Assembly: GCF_001601825.1 (NCBI RefSeq)
Contig: NZ_LUJK01000032.1
Span: 1-36,272, forward strand
Direction of reading: 5' to 3'
Source of the DNA: Limnobacter sp. CACIAM 66H1
Lineage (GTDB): Bacteria > Pseudomonadota > Gammaproteobacteria > Burkholderiales > Burkholderiaceae_B
Length of the DNA stretch: 36,272 nt
Each line of letters starts with the position of its first letter. The stretch's first letter is position 1. The notes beneath the pieces were generated by a model that was not told the DNA's origin, searched no databases, and saw only the letters and a list, made by a program, of their open reading frames with translations. The translations under genes were made by a program, and so were the position numbers. Positions 15,504 to 23,526 of the stretch are shown here, piece by piece.

Positions 15504-16247
15504 TTACTTTCCGAACCTTTCTTTGGGCAGCTTTTGAACCGCGATCAAGGATCGGTTGATGTGCTCCGCCAGAATTTGCGTGGCCAGTTCGCTGTTGCGG
15601 TTCAAAGTGGCGTTCAAAATTTCCTCGTGCTCGGAATGCACATCGCGTGGAATGGGCTTCTCCGAAAGAATCAGCCTGCGATAACGTTCTGACTGCATGT
15701 AGAGCAGGTGCTGAAACTGCTTAAGCCAACGTGAAGGGCAGGCGGAAATGAGCGTGTCGTGAAACAAGCGGTTCTTGCGTTCCCACTCGCTGCGGGTTTC
15801 AACGGTTTCTTCGCCCAAGCGTGACTCTGCTCGGCTCAGCATGTGAAATGCACCCATCACCTCGGCTTCCCATTCATCATCGCCTAGGGCGATGGCTTGG
15901 CGCAGGGCCTCTGTTTCAATCATGACGCGAGTGCGGGTAATGTCCTGAAAATCCTCAGGAGACATCGGGGCGACTGTAAAGCCACGGTGCCCTTGTGCTA
16001 CCACCAGTCCGTCATTCAGCAGCAACTGCAGCGCTTCACGCAAAGTGCCCGCACCCACCTCGTAGTCGTCTTTGAGGTGTTCCACCCGCAGCTTGGTACC
16101 CGGCTTGTGCACGCCTTCAATGATGTCGTTGCGCAACTTGCGGTAAGCAGTTTCGGCCAGGGTCAAGCTTTCGCCGTTGGTGACGCTGCCCGGCAATGAG
16201 ACCACTTCATTCATACACACCCCAAAAAATTCTTTCTGTTTCGCCAT
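15504..16247 (-). CDS. GntR-family (FCD) transcriptional regulator of the meta operon
   Basis: Seen, 247 aa: a winged HTH (about 25-85) with TLAETAYRKLRNDIIEGVHKPGTKLRVEHL, GAGTLREALQLLLNDGLV and HRGFTVAPMS, then an all-helical FCD effector domain. The FCD metal/ligand His and Asp residues lie in RLFHDTL and HSEHEEIL. The start is uncertain: ATG 16247 lacks a clear SD, while ATG 16214 has GGGGTG close upstream and gives 236 aa. It is divergent from dmpC across 129 bp with three 19-bp-spaced repeats, so it probably represses the meta operon and itself, released by a pathway intermediate (inference). XylS/DmpR-type activators, usual for dmp/xyl operons, are absent. Confidence 0.9.
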   Translation of the reverse strand: MAKQKEFFGVCMNEVVSLPGSVTNGESLTLAETAYRKLRNDIIEGVHKPGTKLRVEHLKDDYEVGAGTLREALQLLLNDGLVVAQGHRGFTVAPMSPEDFQDITRTRVMIETEALRQAIALGDDEWEAEVMGAFHMLSRAESRLGEETVETRSEWERKNRLFHDTLISACPSRWLKQFQHLLYMQSERYRRLILSEKPIPRDVHSEHEEILNATLNRNSELATQILAEHINRSLIAVQKLPKERFGK

Positions 16248-16277
16248 TGTAGACGAGTTGCGGTGTTAATCAATATT

Positions 16278-16329
16278 GTCGAAGAAAAATAATTTTCTCG
16301 AGAAAATATATTGACGTCGAGAAAAATAA
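16278..16329. promoter_or_regulatory. Triple-repeat operator in the gntR/dmpC divergent region
   Basis: TCGA begins at 16279, 16298 and 16317, exactly 19 bp apart. Each is followed by an A-rich half: AGAAAAATAA, GAAAATATA and GAAAAATAA. The middle repeat is also the right half of a perfect 16-bp palindrome (16292-16307, centre CTCGAG). The third overlaps the dmpC promoter spacer. Likely the regulator's binding region. Confidence 0.65.
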
Positions 16330-16339
16330 GTTTTATCGT
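16311..16339 (+). promoter_or_regulatory. Probable sigma70 promoter of the meta operon
   Basis: TTGACG (16311-16316) and TATCGT (16334-16339) with a 17-bp spacer lie 38 bp before the dmpC start. The -35 abuts the palindrome and the spacer holds the third repeat, so bound repressor would block polymerase. Confidence 0.5.
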
Positions 16340-16376
16340 TTGTTCATGGTTTAATCGATTGGCAAGGAAGAATGCA

Positions 16377-17831
16377 ATGAAAGAAGTCTTGAACTTCATC
16401 AACGGGGAATTCGTGGCAACGGGAAACACATTTCCAAAGCACTCGCCCTTGAACAACGCGGTGATTGCGCAGGTGCATGAAGCTGGCCGCGCGCAGGTGA
16501 ATGATGCTGTAGCCGCAGCCAAGGCAGCATTGAAAGGCCCATGGGGCAGGATGCCCGTGGCCGACCGTGTGCAAATGTTGTACGCCGTAGCCGATGAAAT
16601 CAATCGCCGCTTCGATGACTTTTTGCAGGCTGAGGTTGCCGACACTGGTAAACCGATGAGCCTGGCCAGTCACATTGATATTCCCCGCGGGGCGGCCAAT
16701 TTCAAAGTATTCGCCGACACCATCAAGAATGTGCCCACAGAATGCTTTGAGATGGCCACTCCGGATGAACGTGGTGCGTTGAACTATTCAATTCGTCGCC
16801 CGGTTGGTGTAGTGGGCGTGATTTGTCCCTGGAACCTCCCGTTGTTGTTGATGACCTGGAAAGTGGGCCCTGCGCTGGCCTGTGGCAACACCGTGGTGGT
16901 GAAGCCCTCCGAGGAAACGCCGCAAACTGCTGCACTGTTGGGCGAGGTGATGAACAAGGTGGGCGTACCACCAGGCGTGTACAACGTGGTTCATGGCTTT
17001 GGTCCGGATTCCGCAGGTGAGTTCGTGACTACCCACCCCGATGTGAATGCAATTACTTTCACTGGCGAAACACGCACCGGCGCAGCCATCATGAAAGCGG
17101 CTGCGCAGGGCGCGCGCCCAGTCAGCCTTGAAATGGGTGGCAAGAATGCCGCCATCGTGTTCGCGGATTGTGACTTTGATGCCGCCATCGAAGGCACCAT
17201 GCGCTCGGTGTTTGCCAATAGCGGGCAGGTGTGTTTGGGCACCGAACGCGTATATGTGGAACGCCCGATTTTCGACAAATTTGTGGCCGCCATGAAGAAG
17301 GGCGCGGAAAGCCTGAAGCCTGGACTGCCAGAGCACAACGACACAGGCATTGGCCCAGTGATTTCTCAAGAACACCGCGAGAAAGTGCTGGGCTTTTACC
17401 GCAAGGCGGTAGAGCAGGGTGCAACTGTGGTTACAGGTGGTAATGCGTTTGAGATGCCCGGCGAGTTGAACAACGGCGCCTGGGTGCAACCCACCATCTG
17501 GACCGGGCTGGACGACGACGCAGCGGTGTGTGTGGAGGAAATTTTTGGGCCCTGCTGCCATATTGCCCCCTTTGATTCCGAGGAAGAAGTGGTGGCCCGT
17601 GCGAATAACAATGTGTATGGCCTATCCACTGCGGTGTGGACCCAGAACCTGGCCAAAGCGCACCGAGTAGCCGCATCGATTGAAGTGGGTTTGGCTTGGG
17701 TAAACAGTTGGTTTCTGCGAGATTTGCGCACACCGTTTGGTGGTGCCAAGCAATCGGGTATTGGCCGCGAAGGGGGTGTGCACTCGCTGGAGTTTTACAC
17801 CGAGCTGAAAAACATTTGCGTGAAGCTGTAA
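16377..17831 (+). CDS. dmpC: 2-hydroxymuconate semialdehyde dehydrogenase
   Basis: Oxidises 2-hydroxymuconic semialdehyde to 2-hydroxymuconate (4-oxalocrotonate) with NAD+, opening the oxalocrotonate branch of catechol meta-cleavage. Seen, 484 aa: aldehyde dehydrogenase fold with N153 (PWNLP), E252 (LEMGGKN) and catalytic C286 (GQVCLGTERVY). SLASHIDIPRGAANFKVFAD, WVNSWFLRDLRTPFGG and the C-terminus HSLEFYTELKNICVKL are hallmarks of the DmpC/XylG subgroup, and length matches. ATG 16377 follows AAGGAAG by 6 nt; an ATG at 16311 would start inside the promoter and is rejected. First gene of the operon, 10 bp before dmpD. Confidence 0.95.
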   Translation: MKEVLNFINGEFVATGNTFPKHSPLNNAVIAQVHEAGRAQVNDAVAAAKAALKGPWGRMPVADRVQMLYAVADEINRRFDDFLQAEVADTGKPMSLASHIDIPRGAANFKVFADTIKNVPTECFEMATPDERGALNYSIRRPVGVVGVICPWNLPLLLMTWKVGPALACGNTVVVKPSEETPQTAALLGEVMNKVGVPPGVYNVVHGFGPDSAGEFVTTHPDVNAITFTGETRTGAAIMKAAAQGARPVSLEMGGKNAAIVFADCDFDAAIEGTMRSVFANSGQVCLGTERVYVERPIFDKFVAAMKKGAESLKPGLPEHNDTGIGPVISQEHREKVLGFYRKAVEQGATVVTGGNAFEMPGELNNGAWVQPTIWTGLDDDAAVCVEEIFGPCCHIAPFDSEEEVVARANNNVYGLSTAVWTQNLAKAHRVAASIEVGLAWVNSWFLRDLRTPFGGAKQSGIGREGGVHSLEFYTELKNICVKL

Positions 17832-17841
17832 GGAGTCCACG

Positions 17842-18672
17842 ATGAACGCACCCGCTTCACCAGAAATTGGATTGAGCATTGAGGCCAACGGCCTTCAAAC
17901 GAATTATCACGATCAAGGCCAGGGCACCAACCTGATGTTGATTCATGGTTCGGGCCCCGGTGTTTCGGCTTGGGCGAACTGGCGCTTGGTGATACCCGGT
18001 TTTGCAAAACAATTCCGTGTGGTGGCCCCAGACATGGTGGGCTTCGGTTTCACTGAGCGCCGCCAAGGCTACCAATACAACCTGGACAACTGGGTGGCCC
18101 ATGCGGTAGGCGTGATGGATGCACTGAAAATTGAGCAAACAGACCTGATCGGCAATTCCTTTGGTGGTGCTGTTGCTCTGGCACTGGCCATTCGTCACCC
18201 AGAGCGTGTACGCAAGCTGGTGTTGATGGGCAGTGTAGGTGTCCCATTCCCGATTACTGAGGGACTGGATGCAGTGTGGGGTTACCAGCCGTCATTCGAG
18301 AATATGCGTCGCATTATGGATTACTTCGCATACGACCGTGGCCTTGTGAACGATGAACTGGCTCAGTTGCGTTTTCAGGCCAGCATTCGCCCCGGTTTTC
18401 AGGAAAGCTTCTCAGCCATGTTCCCGGCACCACGACAGCGGTGGGTTGATGCCATGGCCAGTCATGAAAGTGATATTCGCGCACTGAAGAAAAGCACTTT
18501 GATTGTGCATGGCCGGGATGATCAGGTCATTCCGTTGAGTACTTCGCTGTGCCTGCACGAAATGATTGTGGATTCGCAACTGCATGTTTATGGCAAGTGC
18601 GGGCACTGGACCCAGATTGAACACGCTGCGCGCTTTGAGCGCTTGGTGACCGACTTCCTGCAAGAGGCTTAA
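17842..18672 (+). CDS. dmpD: 2-hydroxymuconate semialdehyde hydrolase
   Basis: Carbon-carbon hydrolase that cleaves meta-fission products to 2-hydroxypenta-2,4-dienoate plus formate (or another acid for alkyl or aryl substrates). Seen, 276 aa alpha/beta hydrolase: oxyanion-side HGSGPG (35-40), nucleophile S106 (GNSFGGA), D227 (HGRDDQVIP) and H255 (KCGHWTQIEH). This is the full set for the DmpD/XylF/BphD group. It gives the second branch for substrates whose ring-fission product is a ketone. AAGGAG overlaps the dmpC stop. The steroid meta-cleavage hydrolases (TesD/HsaD) are related, but the neighbouring dmpC, dmpH and dmpI point to a catechol-type pathway. Confidence 0.92.
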   Translation: MNAPASPEIGLSIEANGLQTNYHDQGQGTNLMLIHGSGPGVSAWANWRLVIPGFAKQFRVVAPDMVGFGFTERRQGYQYNLDNWVAHAVGVMDALKIEQTDLIGNSFGGAVALALAIRHPERVRKLVLMGSVGVPFPITEGLDAVWGYQPSFENMRRIMDYFAYDRGLVNDELAQLRFQASIRPGFQESFSAMFPAPRQRWVDAMASHESDIRALKKSTLIVHGRDDQVIPLSTSLCLHEMIVDSQLHVYGKCGHWTQIEHAARFERLVTDFLQEA

Positions 18673-18677
18673 AGCAA

Positions 18678-19460
18678 ATGAACGCTACTCAAATTCGCGA
18701 CTTGGGCGATGAACTTTACAACGCATTGACCCAACGGCACACCATTGCTCCGCTGACCAGCCGTGGTTTCGATATCACGATTGAAGACGCCTATCACATT
18801 CAACAGAGGATGATTGCGCGACGCTTGGACAATGGCGAGCACGTGATTGGTAAAAAAATTGGCGTGACCAGTGCCGCCGTGATGAACATGCTGAATGTGC
18901 ACCAACCCGACTTTGGCTACCTGCTCAATGGCATGGTGTACAACGAAGGCGAGGCCATCGAGGCGGCCAGCCTGATTCAACCGCGTGCGGAAGGTGAAAT
19001 CGCATTCTTGATGAAACGCGATTTGATGGGCCCCGGAGTAACCGCTGCCGATGTGCTGGCGGCAACAGAAGGCGTGATGGCCTGTTTCGAAATCGTGGAT
19101 TCACGCATCGCTGATTGGAAAATCAAGATTCAAGACACCGTGGCCGACAACGCCTCTTGCGGTGCGATTGTGTTGGGTGACCGGGTTGTAGATCCTCGTA
19201 AAGTGGACCTGTTTACTTGCGGAATGGTACTGCAAAAAAATGGCGACATCGTGGGCACTGGCGCTGGCGCTGCTGCACTTGGGCACCCAGTGAATGCGAT
19301 TGTTTGGCTGACCAATACGCTGGGTCGTTTGGGCATTGGCCTGAAGGCAGGTGAAATTATTCTGTCAGGTTCTCTGGCAGCACTCATTCCCGTGAAGGCA
19401 GGCGATTCGCTGCACATGTCGATTGGTGGCATTGGCAACTGCTCTGTTCGCTTCGCGTAA
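18678..19460 (+). CDS. dmpE: 2-hydroxypent-2,4-dienoate hydratase
   Basis: Adds water to 2-hydroxypenta-2,4-dienoate to give 4-hydroxy-2-oxovalerate, with a divalent metal. Seen, 260 aa, fumarylacetoacetase-like fold: [36 protein letters not shown] (metal Glu residues), [26 protein letters not shown] and the C-terminal [13 protein letters not shown], all typical of DmpE/XylJ/MhpD. It is homologous to dmpH two genes on, as in other meta operons. It starts 5 bp after dmpD. Assignment as E rather than H rests on position and the [22 protein letters not shown] form. Confidence 0.93.
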   Translation: MNATQIRDLGDELYNALTQRHTIAPLTSRGFDITIEDAYHIQQRMIARRLDNGEHVIGKKIGVTSAAVMNMLNVHQPDFGYLLNGMVYNEGEAIEAASLIQPRAEGEIAFLMKRDLMGPGVTAADVLAATEGVMACFEIVDSRIADWKIKIQDTVADNASCGAIVLGDRVVDPRKVDLFTCGMVLQKNGDIVGTGAGAAALGHPVNAIVWLTNTLGRLGIGLKAGEIILSGSLAALIPVKAGDSLHMSIGGIGNCSVRFA

Positions 19461-19489
19461 GTTACAACGCAAAACGCAAAAGGAATTCG

Positions 19490-20407
19490 ATGATGAAAAA
19501 GATCAAATGCGCACTGATTGGTCCCGGCAATATTGGTACCGATCTCTTGATGAAGCTGAAACGCAGCAGTGTGCTGGAGCCTGTGTGGATGGTGGGGATT
19601 GACCCCGAATCCGACGGCTTGAAACGTGCGCGTGAAATGGGTATTAAAACAACCGCTGAGGGTGTGGATGGTTTGCTGCCGCATGTGGAAGCGGATGGCG
19701 TGCAAATCGCATTCGATGCGACAAGTGCATATGTTCACGCCGAGAACAGTCGCAAGCTGAATGAACTGGGTGTGTTAATGATCGACCTCACGCCCGCAGC
19801 AGTTGGACCTTTTTGTGTGCCCCCGGTTAATTTGAAGGAGCATGTAGGCAAGCGTGAAATGAACGTGAACATGGTGACTTGCGGTGGCCAGGCGACCATA
19901 CCCATGGTGTACGCCGTATCGCGTGTTCAACCTGTTAGCTACGGCGAAATCGTGGCCACGGTATCGTCGAAATCCGTAGGCCCGGGTACCCGCAAAAATA
20001 TTGATGAATTCACCCGCACCACAGCTGGTGCTGTTGAAAAAGTGGGCGGAGCAAAGAAAGGCAAAGCCATTATCATCATCAACCCTGCCGAGCCACCTTT
20101 GATCATGCGCGACACCGTGCACTGCCTGGTGGAAGGCACGCCCGATCAGGAAGCAATTACCAAGTCGGTTCACGACATGATCAAGGAAGTACAGAAGTAC
20201 GTACCTGGTTACACGCTGGTGAACGGTCCTGTGTTTGATGGCAACCGTGTGTCGGTATTCATGCAAGTGGAAGGCTTGGGTGACTACCTGCCGAAGTACG
20301 CCGGTAACCTCGACATCATGACGGCTGCTGCAGCCCGCACGGCTGAAATGTTTGCCGAGGAAATTCTGAGCGGCAAGCTGACCCTTGAACCCACCGTGAG
20401 CGCCTAA
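19490..20407 (+). CDS. dmpF: Acetaldehyde dehydrogenase (acylating)
   Basis: Converts acetaldehyde, NAD+ and CoA to acetyl-CoA. It forms a channelled complex with the aldolase DmpG. Seen, 305 aa: Rossmann start [18 protein letters not shown], the catalytic Cys in [14 protein letters not shown] (C131), [19 protein letters not shown]-like segment at about 160-185, and [43 protein letters not shown] near the end. Length is close to the usual 305-320. Two adjacent ATGs (19490, 19493) both suit the AAGGAA at 19480; the second has slightly better spacing. It is 29 bp after dmpE and 10 bp before dmpG. Confidence 0.95.
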   Translation: MMKKIKCALIGPGNIGTDLLMKLKRSSVLEPVWMVGIDPESDGLKRAREMGIKTTAEGVDGLLPHVEADGVQIAFDATSAYVHAENSRKLNELGVLMIDLTPAAVGPFCVPPVNLKEHVGKREMNVNMVTCGGQATIPMVYAVSRVQPVSYGEIVATVSSKSVGPGTRKNIDEFTRTTAGAVEKVGGAKKGKAIIIINPAEPPLIMRDTVHCLVEGTPDQEAITKSVHDMIKEVQKYVPGYTLVNGPVFDGNRVSVFMQVEGLGDYLPKYAGNLDIMTAAAARTAEMFAEEILSGKLTLEPTVSA

Positions 20408-20417
20408 GGAGAACCCC

Positions 20418-21446
20418 ATGAGCTTGAAAGGAATTGAAATCAAAGTGCATGACATGACGCTTCGCGATGGCATGCACCCTAAGCGCCACTTGATGAGCCT
20501 GGAACAAATGCTGAGCATCTCAAAGGGGCTGGACGAGGCAGGTGTGCCACTGATTGAGGTGACCCATGGTGATGGTCTGGGCGGTTCTTCGGTGAACTAT
20601 GGTTTTCCGGCGCACAGCGATGAAGCCTATTTAAGCACAGTGATTCCTGCCATGAAGCAGGCCAAGGTGTCCGCCTTGTTGTTGCCTGGTATTGGTACGG
20701 TGGATCATTTGAAAATGGCCAAGGAACTGGGTGTTCACACCATACGTGTAGCCACCCACTGCACCGAGGCCGATGTGAGTGAGCAGCACATCACTTATGC
20801 CCGCAAGCTGGATATGGACACTGTGGGTTTCCTGATGATGGCCCACATGGCCAGTGCAGAGAAGCTGGTTGAGCAAGCCAAATTGATGGAAGGCTACGGT
20901 GCCAATTGCATTTATGTGACTGACTCTGCAGGCTACATGCTGCCCGAAGATGTGTACGCAAAAATCAGCGCAGTGCGCGATGCACTGAAGCCTGATACCG
21001 AAATTGGTTTTCATGGTCACCACAACCTGTCGATGGGCGTTTCAAACTCCATCGAAGCCATTCGTGGCGGCGCTCGCCGCATTGATGCAGCCGCAGCCGG
21101 TTTGGGTGCGGGGGCAGGTAACACACCGATGGAAGTGCTTGTGGCGGTGTGTGAACGCATGGGAATCAACACGGGTGTTGATGTTTTCAAGATTTCTGAT
21201 GTGGCCGAAGACCTTGTGGTGCCGATCATGGATCACCCCATTCGCATTGACCGAGACTCCATGACCCTTGGCTATGCCGGTGTGTATTCAAGCTTCCTGT
21301 TATTTGCCAAGCGAGCCGAGAAGAAGTATGGCATCAGCGCTCGTGAAATTTTGGTTGAGCTTGGACGACGCGGCATGGTGGGCGGTCAGGAAGACATGAT
21401 TGAAGACACTGCCATTACCATGGCCCGTGCAAGGAGCGTTGCATGA
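20418..21446 (+). CDS. dmpG: 4-hydroxy-2-oxovalerate aldolase
   Basis: Class II aldolase cleaving 4-hydroxy-2-oxovalerate to pyruvate and acetaldehyde, the latter passed to DmpF. Seen, 342 aa, HMGL-like TIM barrel: [14 protein letters not shown] carries the catalytic Arg16/Asp17/His20. [15 protein letters not shown] holds the metal-binding His pair. [18 protein letters not shown] is the family loop and [17 protein letters not shown] the partner-interface helix. The order F then G with tight spacing matches all dmpFG-type operons. Its stop overlaps the dmpH start by 4 bp (ATGA), indicating translational coupling. Confidence 0.96.
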   Translation: MSLKGIEIKVHDMTLRDGMHPKRHLMSLEQMLSISKGLDEAGVPLIEVTHGDGLGGSSVNYGFPAHSDEAYLSTVIPAMKQAKVSALLLPGIGTVDHLKMAKELGVHTIRVATHCTEADVSEQHITYARKLDMDTVGFLMMAHMASAEKLVEQAKLMEGYGANCIYVTDSAGYMLPEDVYAKISAVRDALKPDTEIGFHGHHNLSMGVSNSIEAIRGGARRIDAAAAGLGAGAGNTPMEVLVAVCERMGINTGVDVFKISDVAEDLVVPIMDHPIRIDRDSMTLGYAGVYSSFLLFAKRAEKKYGISAREILVELGRRGMVGGQEDMIEDTAITMARARSVA

Positions 21447-22231
21447 AACTCGATAAAAAAACCATCTCTGCACTGGCGGAGCACCTGGAGAGCGCAGAAC
21501 TGAATGCGCGCGATGTGGTGAAGATTACCGATGACCACCCAGACATGGATTGGGACGATGCCTATGCCATTCAGGATGAAATTCGCGCTCGCAAAGAACG
21601 CCGTGGCGTGCGCATTGTGGGCTTGAAAGCTGGTTTGACTTCGCATTCCAAAATGAAGCAGATGGGCGTAGACACACCCGTATTCGGGTTTCTGGCTGAT
21701 TACTACAGCGTGCCGGAAGGTTCGGCCGTGAAGGTGAGTGAGTTGATTCACCCAAAGGTGGAGCCTGAAATTGCCTTTGTTACCAAAGCTGATTTGCGTG
21801 GCCCAGGTTGCAACATTGCCACTGTGCTGGCGGCCACTGACTTTGTGATGCCAGCCATTGAAGTGATCGATTCACGTTACCGCGATTTCAAATTTGATTT
21901 GAAAAGCGTGATTGCAGACAACACGTCCGCTGCACGTTTTGTGGTGGGTGGCACCATGAAACCAGTCAACGGCATGGACTTGAAAACCACTGGCATTGTG
22001 TTGGAAAAAAATGGTGTGCCCGTGGCTTTTGGCGCAGGTGCCGCAGTGGTGGGTCACCCGGCAGCAGCCATTGCGATGCTAGCCAATGAACTGGCCAAGC
22101 GCGATCAGTTTGTACCGGCAGGTTCGCTGATTTTATCGGGTGGCATTACCGAGGCCGTGGCCGTGGAAGCTGGCGACAACGTCACCTTGCATGTGCAGGG
22201 TTTGGGCCAGGTCGGCCTGCGTTTTGAGTGA
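21443..22231 (+). CDS. dmpH: 4-oxalocrotonate decarboxylase
   Basis: Decarboxylates the keto form of 4-oxalocrotonate to 2-hydroxypenta-2,4-dienoate, usually in complex with the hydratase DmpE. Seen, 262 aa: hydratase/decarboxylase fold with [48 protein letters not shown] (metal Glu), [30 protein letters not shown] and [18 protein letters not shown]. The [23 protein letters not shown] form and the opening [16 protein letters not shown] distinguish it from dmpE. Start overlaps dmpG. Next is the tautomerase, its pathway partner. Confidence 0.94.
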   Translation: MKLDKKTISALAEHLESAELNARDVVKITDDHPDMDWDDAYAIQDEIRARKERRGVRIVGLKAGLTSHSKMKQMGVDTPVFGFLADYYSVPEGSAVKVSELIHPKVEPEIAFVTKADLRGPGCNIATVLAATDFVMPAIEVIDSRYRDFKFDLKSVIADNTSAARFVVGGTMKPVNGMDLKTTGIVLEKNGVPVAFGAGAAVVGHPAAAIAMLANELAKRDQFVPAGSLILSGGITEAVAVEAGDNVTLHVQGLGQVGLRFE

Positions 22232-22242
22232 GGACGAACAGC

Positions 22243-22434
22243 ATGCCATTTGCACAAATCAATTTGATTGAAGGGCGCACGGAAGAGCAAAAACGTGCGG
22301 TGATTGAGAAGGTGACCCAGGCCTTGGTTGAGGCTGTGGGTGCACCGATTGAAGCGGTGCGGGTTCAGATCATTGAGGTACCCAGCACCAATTGGGGCAT
22401 TGCAGGCGTGTCTGCAAAAGACCGGGGGCGATAA
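22243..22434 (+). CDS. dmpI: 4-oxalocrotonate tautomerase
   Basis: Isomerises 2-hydroxymuconate to 2-oxo-3-hexenedioate, the decarboxylase substrate. Seen, 63 codons, giving 62 residues after Met removal. It has catalytic Pro1 (MPFAQINLIEG), Arg11 and Arg39 in canonical 4-OT numbering. Position 50 is Trp (TNWGIAG) where the well-studied enzyme has Phe. ATG 22243 exposes Pro1 and is therefore decisive; a GTG at 22228 would block it. SD TGAGGA lies 9 nt upstream. Last metabolic gene of the operon, followed by an 87-bp gap. Confidence 0.93.
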   Translation: MPFAQINLIEGRTEEQKRAVIEKVTQALVEAVGAPIEAVRVQIIEVPSTNWGIAGVSAKDRGR

Positions 22435-22521
22435 GCCAGTGAGTTAAACCGTTCGCATTCCAGCTGCACATAAAAACCACAGCAGCTTTTCATTTGCCAA
22501 ACAGAGAAGGCAGGAGACATT

Positions 22522-23526
22522 GTGAATATTCAGTATTCAGGGGCGCCTTTGCGCCTAAAAAAATCAACAATTGGCTTGGCACTGCTTGCAGTGGTCGGTG
22601 CTGCGCTGTTGAACGCTTGTGCTGACAGCACGGTTCAATCCGGCAGCAATTCAGCGCAGCCCCCAAAAACTGTTGAACGTTTTGAGGTTATTCAAACCTT
22701 GAGCGCTTCCGGCACGACGGTGTTGGGTGGTACGCAAACCGGTGTTGTGACTGTGTCTACCGACGCTGGTAATACGTGGAGCCGCAAGCAGGTATCGGAC
22801 ACCGCATCGTTCATTGATTCGACATTTTGCCCCGATGGCAGCGCTGCCATGCTGGATGTATACAACACGGTGTGGACTTCCTCCGGCGAATTCAAAGATT
22901 GGTTACCCTCCAAATTCGACAAGCCCTCCAGCCCGGTGGCAATAGAGTGCCACAGCAGTGGTTTGTGGGTGGTCGGTTCTGGTTCCAACCTGATCAACTC
23001 CACTGACCAGGGCAAGAGCTGGCGCGTTGTCAGCTTCGATGAAGATGCACAGTTCACGGCACTGGCTTTTACCAGTGATACCCATGGAATTGCTTTTGGT
23101 GAGTTCGGCATGCTGGCGTTTACCGATGACGGGGGCCAAACCTGGCAACGCGGTGAAACGATCGCCGGTGATTTCTACACCTACGACGCTTTGTTCACTG
23201 ATCCTTTCACAGGTTATGCAAGTGGGCTGGCAGGTCAGGTGTTGAAAACCACGGATGGCGGGGTGACTTGGGCGCGCTTGGTGAACACCACAGAGGCGCC
23301 GTTGTATCGCCTTTTCATGCACGCAGGGTTTCCACATGGTGTGGGTGCCAATGGCACGCTGGCGAAGCTAGAGGGTGATCAATGGGTGCGCGTGGCCTAT
23401 GAACGCCCCGTGTTGTCTTTCCTTGGCGCTGCTGTGTCAGGTGATCAATCTATTGTTGTGGGCGGCCCGGGCGGCCTGCTTCGCACTGTTCAAAGTTCCA
23501 ACTCCAGTCAGGCGGACCCATCATGA
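22522..23526 (+). CDS. Ycf48-like beta-propeller lipoprotein
   Basis: Seen, 334 aa from GTG 22522 (CAGGAGAC just upstream): a lipoprotein signal with lipobox LNAC and Cys33. A periplasmic propeller follows, with repeated Asp-box-like motifs: STDAGNTWSRK, STDQGKSWRVV, TDDGGQTWQRG and TTDGGVTWARL. These repeats define the Ycf48/photosystem II assembly factor-like family, here plainly unrelated to photosynthesis. The 3' end overlaps the RND gene by 4 bp (ATGA), so the two are coupled. Known pattern (from memory): such proteins often sit beside MMPL/RND, DUF1302 and DUF1329 genes in hydrocarbon, steroid or terpenoid catabolic loci. Role inferred: periplasmic partner of the exporter. Confidence 0.85.
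   Translation: MNIQYSGAPLRLKKSTIGLALLAVVGAALLNACADSTVQSGSNSAQPPKTVERFEVIQTLSASGTTVLGGTQTGVVTVSTDAGNTWSRKQVSDTASFIDSTFCPDGSAAMLDVYNTVWTSSGEFKDWLPSKFDKPSSPVAIECHSSGLWVVGSGSNLINSTDQGKSWRVVSFDEDAQFTALAFTSDTHGIAFGEFGMLAFTDDGGQTWQRGETIAGDFYTYDALFTDPFTGYASGLAGQVLKTTDGGVTWARLVNTTEAPLYRLFMHAGFPHGVGANGTLAKLEGDQWVRVAYERPVLSFLGAAVSGDQSIVVGGPGGLLRTVQSSNSSQADPS

Noticed and set aside
16372-16380. Mini-ORF ATGCAATGA overlapping the dmpC start as a leader peptide
   Set aside because: Only two codons, overlapping the real start with a good SD for dmpC. Most likely chance.
16788-17561. 257-codon minus-strand frame inside dmpC
   Set aside because: dmpC is complete with all catalytic residues; the antisense product is His/Val/Arg-rich noise.
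19775-20518. 247-codon minus-strand frame across dmpF/dmpG
   Set aside because: Spans two well-conserved genes and their junction, with no motif of its own.
22471-22498. AGCTGC/GCAGCT hairpin with TTTT after dmpI as an operon terminator
   Set aside because: Six-bp stem with a long A-rich loop and only four T. Too weak to call, so it is mentioned only as a possible partial stop.
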